Assembly (NCBI GenBank): GCA_963693365.1
Contig: CAVNZM010000005.1
Location: forward strand, 11,284,001-11,348,000
DNA: 64,000 nt
Direction of reading: 5' to 3'
Origin: Amoebidium appalachense
Lineage: Eukaryota > Ichthyosporea
Each line of letters starts with the position of its first letter. Within the stretch, counting starts at the first letter, position 1. Below the pieces are notes generated by a model. The model was not told the DNA's origin. It was given only the letters and a program-made list of their open reading frames with translations, and did no database searches. Positions 50,530 through 60,941 of the stretch are shown here, piece after piece. The position numbers and the translations under genes are program-made.

Positions 50530-50530
<1 letters not shown>
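47498..50530 (+). CDS. Disordered WG/GW-motif protein with SUMO-interacting motif
   Basis: A single exon of 1010 codons plus stop from ATG 47498. An in-frame TGA at 47366 and a splice acceptor at 47326 suggest a non-coding first exon upstream. Residues 45-190 are Arg/Glu/Ser-rich. Residues about 197-280 are a charged Glu/Arg/Lys stretch expected to form a single helix or coiled coil. From about 300 the chain is Pro/Gln/Gly/Met-rich and disordered. Nine Trp (542, 597, 639, 652, 688, 715, 723, 738, 759) are spaced 8-55 residues apart beside Gly, Pro, Asp and Asn, with WG or GW at 542, 652, 715 and 738. Residues 814-818 (VVIVV) followed by KDDSDTDTDSEDD match a phospho-dependent SUMO-interacting motif. 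A helical segment follows at about 855-915. No folded domain is recognised. Spaced Trp in a disordered chain is how GW182/TNRC6, Wag1 and SPT5L bind Argonaute, so a role as Argonaute partner is possible but inferred. Confidence 0.85.
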
Positions 50531-50574
<44 letters not shown>

Positions 50575-50721
50575 TGTGTGGATGTGTGTGTGTGTGTGTG
50601 TTTGGGGGGGAGGTTGCACCTAGGTGGTTACGGGAGGTTTTTGATATGCAGAGTGTAAGACACTGCGCGTGTGCGCGTTTACCTTAGTTTACACGTGCTT
50701 TTGCTTTACAAAAGAAACAAT

Positions 50722-50799
<78 letters not shown>

Positions 50800-52076
50800 C
50801 AACACAAATCACTGTTATGTCGAAGAATACTGATTCGAAAGATGGCCAACTCCTTTGAAGCCATACATGGAGGAACAATACGTCGTAGGGGTGGCGTGTG
50901 TTTGTGTTTATATTGTGTTTGCATGTTTTGAGAGTTTTTGTTGTGTGGTGTAGGTATTCTCTTGGTTCGCTTCCGTTGCATCTCAACCTTACTGTTTTCT
51001 TAGGTCAACCATAACGATTTGTGTGCTGATTCGAGTATTAACACTCATTTTTGGTTTGTGTGGCGATAACATGAAATATTCTAATCTGCTTCTGGTTGTT
51101 TCGGAAAGGGAGGTGTGTTCTTTCTGCCGTTTCTTTTTATTCAGTGCGTAGCAAGTGTACATATGATAATGCATAATAGCTGGTCTATATAATGTGTTTA
51201 CTCTTATGTCCTTTGGAATTAGTGTATGTTTCTACGGCAATCGAAGCCATCTTTTTAGTGGAAGGGGGAGGTTTATAGAAGTGCTCGTTAGAATTTATGG
51301 TTTTTTTAACAACTCGTGTATTTATGATCTGAATGTATTGCTATTCGTATCTTATTGGTATGACATATCACCGAAAACCATGAAAATTATGCGAAATAAA
51401 CCACATGAATGGTTGACATAAGGTCTATCTGGAACACGATGCCACACAACGGGTGTGCACGGATACACACACGCGGTGCCCTGTCAAACATACATACTTC
51501 ATACACGTACACACAAAAAAAAAGCACGCGCACACGTACATGCACAACGGAAAACAAACCGGTGCGCCAATGAATGTAACATTGGCATGTGTACACAACT
51601 TTCTTTTACACCCACTATACGCACACACATGCACAGGCATCTGCAGCTGTGTACCCATATGCATTTTCGTCCGGGCACACCCACGCATACAAGAGGCTCA
51701 TCCGTGCACATGCACTTCTGTGGCATGTATTTTACCACGGTGCACAGCGACCTGCATATGCAGAGCGGAGTGCTGCCCCCCCTCCCCCCCCCCCCCCCCC
51801 ATGGGGCCCCCCTCCCCTCCCCCTCCCTCCCTCTCTGAGGATGGGCTCTGCATATGACGCATACTGTGCGGATTGCTGATGTTGCATACTTGAATGTTTG
51901 CCTTTGCATGTGTCCTGCACCATGCTTCTCATCACGCATGCACGTGTATGTGTACTTCGCACCATGTTCCGCATTTAACCCCCCCCCTCCGGATCCCGCC
52001 CTCCGGATACACGGGCTGTGCATGCGAGAGGGTGGGCTTTGCTTATGATGGCCTACCCCCCCCCCCAGCCCCGCCC

Positions 52077-52120
<44 letters not shown>

Positions 52121-52126
52121 CCCCCC

Positions 52127-52159
<33 letters not shown>

Positions 52160-53044
52160 ACCAATGGAGCGTATTCTGTGTATATGTACGCGTGCTTTAA
52201 AGGGTCTAGCTTCAGTGTTGTCTGTGACGGTCGTGAATGTATATGTGTGTGTGTGGGCAGGACCTGGTCGTGGTACGTGGTGGAACAGTTGGGGGGGGGG
52301 GGGGGGGGGGGAGGGGGGAGGGGGAAATCAATGCTTCAACTGAAGATCAGAACATCGACGTGCACTCACCGATTAGACAACCAACATCGAAGTTCAGAAA
52401 GCACACAGTCATGCAAAGCAAAGCCTGGCCTTGTGAGGAGAAAAGTAGCTATGCCAGGCTCACTCCCAAGTCTCGCAAACCTAAGGCTTCCACGTGCACA
52501 AGCACGAAGATTCCGTATTTGTTTGCACAATTTCATTCTGTTTGTTTCAAGCATTCTCATGACGACTCGGCATGTCTGTCCGGCAACTTGTATCGTATGT
52601 GGGTATTGGGTGCAGGCCAGCTGTCACCCGGTACCAACACGTGGCCTCGATCTTTTCTTTGAATTTCACAGTCGGGCCGTCCTCATACGTTCAGTATATG
52701 ATACAAAACAATCCCATCACACAACCAAACCATCACACATTCAAACCAAATCCTACATATGTGGTCTAAACCTTTCCCAATCTGCCGCTTTCTGAAAACC
52801 ACTTCTAACACCAACACAATTGATATCAGTCTCAAGAAACCCCTATACACACGGCTGTCAAAAACCAACACCACGCCCATACACCAAATCAGCCTTCAGA
52901 ATGGTATTTGTGGGTAGAATCTCGCAATAAGGCATCGTAGAATAAGATGAAGGCTGATAGCATTCAAAACATGATGTCATCAAAATTGAGATTTGAGAAG
53001 AAAAGTACAAAACATAACAGGAAATCATACAGAGTTCTAACGCT
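50531..53044. other. Spacer after the WG protein, no supported gene
   Basis: Starts with GT arrays directly after the stop codon (probable 3' UTR), then a 74-bp CA array, AT-rich unique sequence, one C-tailed element (51836-51990) and a C(n)A(n) tract. A frame of about 140 codons at 52237-52662 (+) shows no family likeness and is not called. Confidence 0.5.
51836..51990 (+). repeat. C-tailed element, tail module copy
   Basis: Starts TGAGGATGGGCTCTGCATATG after a C/T-rich run and ends TGTTCCGCATTTAACCCC. Very close to the copies at 7843 and 60580, with a 6-bp insertion near ATCACGCATGCACG. It is followed after some 90 bp by a long C(n)A(n) tract. Confidence 0.8.
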
Positions 53045-53236
53045 TCAGTAGACTCTTGACCAGTCAGTTGTGGGCGCCGGCTGCGTTCTTCTGCACTCTT
53101 CAATCATCTTTCGCACCTCTTGTATGACCTCGGGTGTAAGCTCGCATCTCTCCCCCTCCGACCGATCGTAATCGCTCCTCCCGTAGGTTTCCACCACCGA
53201 AACAAACGGATGAAATCTCACTTTCGTGTTTCTAGG
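53045..53236 (-). pseudogene. Isolated exon-like frame with KVRF and YDRS motifs
   Basis: On the minus strand 64 codons read from a possible acceptor (TTTTTCGCAAAG) to TGA at 53045-53047. The peptide looks like genuine protein: KVRFHPFVSVVETYGRSDY, then DRS, then LTPEVIQEVRKMIEEC, ending DWSRVY. KVRF fits the RVxF docking motif for protein phosphatase 1. No ATG lies in frame and I could not find a preceding exon before the mobile-element copy starts at 53808. It may be the last exon of a minus-strand gene cut off by that insertion, or a gene whose other exons I missed. Confidence 0.4.
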
Positions 53237-53807
53237 CTTTGCGAAAAATGTCGTTCACGCGCGTCATTCCATACATCAAGGCATCCTTGGCTACGATGAC
53301 GAGAAAACAGTTGAGGTAATAGCAGACTTGGAAGATGAGGGCTACGTGCTGGAGCATGCAAACAGCTACATAGGCTCCATTCATGCCCAAAGAGCATATG
53401 GAACTGTTCTGACGGGTTTTTGACGACATTCTGCCCACATGCGGATCTAGAGATTCAAGTGGTAGGGTAGGCGTTCACTTCGACGAGTCGTGAAAACAAC
53501 TCAAACACCAGTCGGGGTGTCAAAAGATAGGAAATGATGTGGATGTAGTAAACTGTGTTGAGCCCAGAGGTTATTCGCAGTGTTTAGTGTTATGTGTTAA
53601 ACATATGTAAGAGAACTTTGGCCAGGTCTGCAAAATCTAAAAGCCTGTAAGATGTGTTGTTTTTCGTTCACGCACTGCTGGGAAACGAGAGAGTTATATA
53701 CAATACAGGCATTATTGCGTCTGGAAAAATGGCGCGCCTCTGTCCCATATATAACAAGACGTGAGCCAATAAAATGCGACCATCTTAGCCAAGATCCGTC
53801 TTCAGAG
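53237..53807. other. Spacer between the exon-like frame and the right mobile-element copy
   Basis: A 65-codon plus-strand frame (53226-53423) and an overlapping minus-strand frame both look weakly protein-like; neither has support from a family or splice context. No simple repeats. Confidence 0.35.
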
Positions 53808-53980
53808 ACGTCACATTCACAACAGACACCCAGAAAGATAGCCTACCTGTAAATTACAACATCCTTGATTTTATACTAAACACGCGTAACTACGACCTGT
53901 TTATTAGATGTATTGATTGGCTTGAGAAACACATCACTACAAAATTATAGCGCACGCGCACACACACACACAAACACACA

Positions 53981-54023
<43 letters not shown>

Positions 54024-54056
54024 CCAGCTGATACCGAGTGTCCCGAGGGGGAGCCC

Positions 54057-54098
<42 letters not shown>

Positions 54099-54294
54099 GG
54101 GGAACCCCAACTAATTGATTTCTCCTTGTAGTCTTTATGGTGTCTCGTAGAGAAAGTAAACCCTGATATATAGTCACCACCCGACTTCTATGTACGTGAT
54201 CATGATATACCGCTGAGGGGATATTCCGAGCAAAACCCCCCCCCCCATACCTGAGACTGGTTCTCTTTGCCTCGAGTAAACAGCGTAAACCCCC
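53808..54294 (+). mobile_element. Mobile-element 3' fragment, right copy
   Basis: Inverted relative to 41593-42087. Carries the last 35 or so codons of the element protein with its TAG stop (53948-53950), then the (CA)n array, a run of 37 A, and the shared end AGCGTAAACCCC. Differences from the left copy are few, such as one substitution near 54188 and changes in C-run and CA-array length, so both inserted or were copied recently. The 5' junction at 53808 is abrupt, as in 5'-truncated retroelements. Confidence 0.7.
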
Positions 54295-55541
54295 CTTTCA
54301 AATCTATGGTCTTTCAAAACAATACTTCCTATTAAAATACTTAAAGCCCCCTTTAAAATTGCAAAGTTGGGGTTTTACATCATTATGTTTTTAACTTTCG
54401 CATTCGCACCAAGTTCAAATGAAATCATTTTAAGACCCCCTCCACATGTTAATGTCATACCCGGTATAGTGAGGCAACTAGTGGTATATGTGCAAAGTTC
54501 AAATGGTGATACCACCAAAATAGATCATCAATAGTACACACTTATAGCTAATAAGCCGTATTATTTTATAATTAAAGCACAATGAGCATCATTTTAGAAA
54601 TGCACTAGAGTGCTGCTCGGCAGAATGCTATACATGTGCGTTCGAAAAGCATGTGGGGGGTTTCAAAGCATTTTGATTCGTTGGTTTTTTCGAAGGCGCC
54701 AGCAGGCAGGGGTTGTGGGGTTTTGGCTGGGCTATCCGTTTTACCTCAAACTCATTCGTATTGTCAGAATTTCTAAATCGTATTGGCGGGTTCGTCTCGT
54801 CTACGACTCGTATAGACCCCTTTTATTATACAATTCGACAACCCATTTCAGATAATTTACACTGTTTTGTTACACACCCCGATAGACAAAACAGGGCTTC
54901 GTATTCCGCCCTTGAGTGCCAGGATAACCACCTGACCACCTTTTACCTTGGAAAACACCCATTTTTGTATGAAAACAAACCAAAATAAACTAATGTGACT
55001 TATTTTACTGCTACGAAAAACCAATACAGCACCTCTCAGCGTTACTCGTTTTGACCCCCTGGGCTTAATCGTAAATACGACGATTTTGAGTCGTAATTCA
55101 ACCCCTGCAGCAGGTCGAAAGCGATTGGTCCGATGCTTTGGTGTAGTTTGGATGGCTCACGGCCGTGTTGACAACTGAGCTTCCTGTACGGACCGGTACA
55201 ATGGGGGTCCCAAAAAAACGTGAATTGCATAGAATTGCCTTCGGAAGTTCGGAGTCCACGGGCTCAACACAGAGGACGCTTGATTATGTCGGGCCTTGGA
55301 TGCTACACGTGTGTGCGTGTAATGTTAGTACCGGTTTTGGGGGAGCGGGGCGTAGAGGGAGGAGACGGATTGCATTGCCTGAGAAAAAAGTCTGGAGATC
55401 TTGAGGAGGGCCTGCTGCCGCGGGGTTCGGGCGGGATCGAGCTCTGGAGGTAACATGTGGGGGCCGGGCGGGGTGGGTGGAGAAGGGGAAGAGTGGTGAA
55501 GCAGGGGAAGGGAAGGAGGGGAGACGAGACAGGGCAAGGGG

Positions 55542-55575
<34 letters not shown>

Positions 55576-55949
55576 GGGGGAGGAAGATGTCATGTTGCAT
55601 GACCTGCGGGTCGACAACTGCGAATTTTTGTAGACGGCGAGGGGCTCGGAAAGGGGGGGAGGGAGGGAGGAGGGGGGGAGGAGGGGGCCCTGTCTTGGGC
55701 TTACTTAATGTTGTCAGTCAGGTAGCTACTATAGTGCTTCAGACGGCCGAGACGGCCGTGCATGGCTGCATAGCGCCCAGTTTACTACGGTTGCTATTAT
55801 TGCACGATTGCCTCAGCTGGTCTGTGTTGGTTCCGTGTATAGGCGCACCCCCCCACTCCCCCGCCTCCAACCACCACCACCACCACCACCACCACCTCCA
55901 CCACCTTGCCCCCCCCCCCCCCCCCCCCCCCCCCTCCCCAACTACACAC

Positions 55950-56045
<96 letters not shown>

Positions 56046-56244
56046 CGCACACACACACGGACACCATGCACACATCATACCATGCACACGTCGCATGCAC
56101 AGTCAACAGTCAACCACATACACACACGCACACGCACGCACACACTGTCACACACACACACACACACACACACACTCTCACACACACACGCACACACAAA
56201 GCACACACTGTGACACACACATACACACACACATACACACACAG

Positions 56245-56314
<70 letters not shown>

Positions 56315-56577
56315 GCAAAGGTACCCATGCGCCTGCAGGCCGGAGTGACTGCAACACCGTGACAATGGTATCATATTCACATGTACACCCACCCACCTTT
56401 CTCCGAATTCATGTTGCGGCGAACATTTGGTTGATGGTTTTGCGTATACTGTTTACGAAACTTTATGGAAACTGTGCGTGGTGTTAAGCATTTTAGGAAA
56501 AAGAAACTTTTGAGCTGGGTGAAGTTGTTGGAACTTCGTTGGGGCACCCGGAAATCAGACATTGACACCTGACCGAG

Positions 56578-56628
<51 letters not shown>

Positions 56629-57462
56629 GGGCCCCACTCTTCCCCGTCTCCCCTCCCCTCCTCCCCCCCCCCCCCCCCCCCCCCCCCCCACACACACACA
56701 CCGTGCCTTCATCCCCCCCCCCCCAAAAAATCTCCGCTGAAAAAGAAAAGGAAAAAAACCCCACATCTGCTCTGGTGGAGCCTAGAAGCCAATAATCTCT
56801 TTTCCAATAACTTAAATTCAAATGCATTTCATCCAGATCTCCCCCAAATATCATGCCAGACTTCGGGTATCGAAACTAAAACATTCGTCACGGCGCTCCA
56901 GTCTTCAAATATATGAGATGTCTAGGTTATAATCATGGAAACATTCTGACCGGGCAAAAGAGAGGCCCTCGGAGACTGTCCAAGGACGGTCACTATTGAA
57001 TTTGCACAGGGATAATTTACTGCAACAGTGCACATCTGCGCACCAGAGTATTTTACTATCAGCAACACCAATTTTTACAACACCCGAGATCGCGGCTTAT
57101 TTTCGTGATAGTCTTTAAACTCGAACATATATTTCCTAACAGCCACATAGCCCCCCCCTCCCCCCCTCGACCCCCCCCCCCCCCCCCCCCCCCCCCTCCC
57201 CCTCCCCCCTCCCCTCACCCCCCTTCAATTAAAGAAAAAAAAACAAAAGAAAAAAAACCAAGCCAAAGCAAAACATATCCGTGATACCCAATCTCCTTCC
57301 TTCCCCCCCCCCCCCCCCCCCCCCTCCATCCCCCCCCCCCTTTCCTTCGCCCCCCTAAACCCCCCCCCTCCCCCTCCGGCCCACACCGTGACAAAGAAAC
57401 CCCTGTCCGCATATCAACTGAGCAGCACACACACCAGTGGCACACACGCACACGCACACGCG

Positions 57463-57540
<78 letters not shown>

Positions 57541-57952
57541 GACACACACACGCGCACAACACGGTAACTCAAACTCACATGACTGCACACACACACACAC
57601 ACCCTCCCCGGCCCTCCCCCCCCCCCCCCCCGCTCCTTGAGCCCACGCTCCTCCCCCCCCTCGGCGTACTTGAAGAAGAGGGGAAAGAATGAAAAAGAAA
57701 ACATGAACGACAACATGCATGCACATACACACGCACGTGCGCGTGCACACACGCACGTACACGCGCGCACACACACTGACTGCAGCATTGCAGCACAGTC
57801 ACTAACCCCCCCGCTCGCCCCCTCCCCCCCTCCCCTCCTCCCCCCCACCTCTCCCTCCCCCCCCCCTCCCTTCCCCCCCCTGCCTTCCTCCCCCGCCCCC
57901 GGTTCCGCCCCCGCCCCGCCCCCGCCCCAACACAAATACACAAACACATACA

Positions 57953-58027
<75 letters not shown>

Positions 58028-58029
58028 AG
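54295..58029. other. Spacer with weak exon candidates
   Basis: AT-rich unique sequence to about 55000, then C/G runs and CA arrays. Possible plus-strand coding scraps are a frame starting ATGGGGGTCCC at 55201, one reading TKKPLSAYQLSS around 57390-57425, and one reading AYLKKRGKNEKEN around 57664-57702. They could belong with the exon at 58030, but I cannot connect them. Confidence 0.35.
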
Positions 58030-58119
58030 GCACCACCACCACTACCACCACCACCACCCGTGGCACCAATGCGACTGCCTCCACCACCAGGCTATGAGCT
58101 TAAACGACCGAACGTCTAG
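58030..58119 (+). CDS. Candidate terminal exon of a plus-strand gene
   Basis: After an acceptor at the end of a CA array (CACACACACACCAG) there are 29 codons to a TAG at 58117-58119, reading [20 protein letters not shown] and then GYELKRPNV. The composition is that of a proline-rich C-terminus rather than of plain repeat. It is followed by ordinary sequence ahead of the FKBP gene. The preceding exons are not resolved, so the product is unknown. Confidence 0.35.
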   Translation, partial: APPPLPPPPPVAPMRLPPPPGYELKRPNV

Positions 58120-58667
58120 TCCTAGGGAGTCAAACTTGAAACCCCCGTCCCCTCTCCCCTCTCTCTCCTGCCTTCCCCCCCCCCACCCCCCCCCTCCCCC
58201 CGGGGTTATTCCCCCCCCCCCTCCCCCCACCCCCACCGCCGCCCCCGCCTCCCGCCTCCTCCCCCTCTTCCCCCCTCAAAAATACACACACACACACACA
58301 CCCCACCCACCCCCCACCCCTCAACACCCAAAGCCACACACGCACACATTTGATCAAGAGTGAAGAGTTATCAGTGTGTACGGGGGCCCGGGGATCATCG
58401 GCATCGGCGGTCCATTTGAATTGGGCCTAACTTGATCCTTGCGATTAGAGCAATCGGACCTGTATTCGATCAAATGTCAAGATTCAAATCCAGAATTTAG
58501 GCTCACACATGCTCTGGGGCGGAACGGTCAGTCGGTGTGCCACAACAAAACAAGGTGAAGTCATTTTCCGCACCGTATTGCCATTCACTAAAGTAGCGCT
58601 GAAATTATTCCGACCCATTCTACATCTCAACAGCAGCAAGCAAATAGCGTGCGTAAAAAAGCAAAAA
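58120..58667. other. Promoter spacer of the FKBP gene
   Basis: C-rich runs to about 58340, then mixed sequence. No RNA gene or exon recognised. Confidence 0.45.
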
Positions 58668-58953
58668 ATGGCAGAGCCGTCAAAGGTAGTGGACTTTACA
58701 GGTGGCGAGGAGCCAGCCGTTGCCAAGGAAACAGAGGGGGAGGAGGCGGAGGAGGGCTGGGCAGATCTGCTGGGCAGTGGCAAGTTGAAGAAGAAGGCGA
58801 GTGAGTTTTGCGCAAAATAACAATGCCGGGTCTGTTAAAATATCATTCTTAACCTGCCTCCTCCCCACCTCTCCTTGTGTGCTTGTTTTTGCACTCATCA
58901 TGTACACCACCACCTTCCATATTTTGGTCCATCTTCTTAGCACTAACCAAGAA

Positions 58954-58984
<31 letters not shown>

Positions 58985-59320
58985 CCCCCCCCCCCCCCAC
59001 CCCCCAGGGGGCTGGTTTTTAGTTCGTGTTTGTCTGTATGACGCAATCAAGTACTAGAAACACGGAAGATCAGATGTAGAAGCACAGATCCAATCTGGTT
59101 GGTTTCTTGTGGCCGTAGCACAAGCGCACACGAGAAAATACCTTTTTTTTTGGTAACCTTCTGTACGGGTTACTCTTAGAGCCTCTTCGTTACCTTTGTA
59201 ACCCAATGGAACTATAGCTGCCCTACCTGTATGTGAACACAGGATCCCACAGAAACAGTTATTGCATTGAATCTCCCTTTGACTCCATGGATCCTGGTAG
59301 GATCTTTAAGACGGCGTTTC

Positions 59321-59366
<46 letters not shown>

Positions 59367-60094
59367 TTCCCCCCCCCTTTCCTCCCCCGACTCCCCCCCC
59401 TTCCCCCATACCCCCACCCCCCCCGGAAAACCCCCTCCTCTCTTCCAACGATGCACCGATTTTCGTATTGTGTTTGCGTTTGCCGTTTTACCCGTTGCTA
59501 TTTGTTGTGTCTCCACTTCTCACATAGAAACTAACACTGACCCCCCCCCCCCTCCGCCCCCCCCCTCCCTCCCCTCCTCGAGCCCTCTTCTTCGGCTCCC
59601 CCCAGGCTTCCCATACATAGCCTCGACTTCTCCACTTTCTTCTTTGAACCCCCCCCTCCCCCCCCTTCCCCAGCGGCTCCCCCTCCCCTACTTCTTATGA
59701 CTCCAGCCCCCCCCCCCCCCCCCCCCCCCCCCTTGTTAGGTCTTACTCCACTCACATTTTTTGCTCAGGTGTTGAAAAAGGGGACGGGTGAGCGACCGGA
59801 TTTTGGGCAGGAGGCTCTGATTCACTACAGAGCCAGACCGGCCTCAGGCGCAGAGGATGTCTACGTTTTTGACACGTAAGTGGGGATATTCAAGAGATAT
59901 ATCTGCTGATATTTCGTATTTATGTGGTTGTTGGTTGGTGTGGATCATGTATACTTTGCTAGGGAAGTAATTGCAGTGGCACCCTTTATTTCTTTGCGGG
60001 GGGGTTAGTCATTACATCCGTTCACCTTGTAGCCCTTCAGTTTTGTTTTCTGCAACGATTTTAGCGGAGGATTTGGGGGGGGGGGGGTGCGCGG

Positions 60095-60130
<36 letters not shown>

Positions 60131-60895
60131 CTTACATCCCAGTTTCCAGGCTTCTTTGGGCATTGTGTTTTTTTTGGAACCCCGTCGTCCTTCTGAAGTG
60201 CAGAGGCATTGATGAAAATTTAAAAAAAGGCAAAGAAATAAAGGATAGTGCCACTGTATCCACCGAATATTTCAATAATACCATTATCAAAATCGGTATC
60301 TTGGGTGGTTCGTTGGTATATTCCATAATATTCCAAAAAAACAAGTCCAGAAAACTCTTAGTTTTTCTCTGTCTTTTGCTATGTGTTTTTTGTTTTCACA
60401 CACCTCATATAGCGACGTTAAGATGTTACTATGCATATCGGTACTGGTTAACAGACAAACACGTAGAACGGAAATCGAGAGGGATTCTTGAACTAACACC
60501 GAGGATTTGCGGCCTCTCGGTGCATTTAGTGTAGGATGGATGTCCTCCTCCCCCCCCCCCCCCCCCCCTTGGGTCCTCCCTGAGGATGGGCTCTGCTTAT
60601 GACGCATACTGTGCACATGGCTGATGTTGCATACTTGAATGTTTGCCTTTGCATGTGTCCTGCACCATGCTTCTCGTCGTGTATGCGTACTTCGTACCGT
60701 GTTCCGCATTCAAACCCCCCCCCCCCCCCCCCCCCCCCTCTCCCAGGGGTGGTCGATTACAATGTTGAGCTGGTAATGTGGTTTATTGCCTAAGGCCAGA
60801 TTTTGGATGCTGGTGTGTGTTGAGTTTGTATGTTTGCATCTCATATATGACATGCATCTACAATTATGTTAGGCACGAGACACACTACACAGATA

Positions 60896-60941
<46 letters not shown>

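Noticed and set aside
52237-52662. Plus-strand frame of about 140 codons
   Set aside because: Begins within G-run and GT-rich sequence, no domain, no neighbouring exon, and no conserved pattern recognised.
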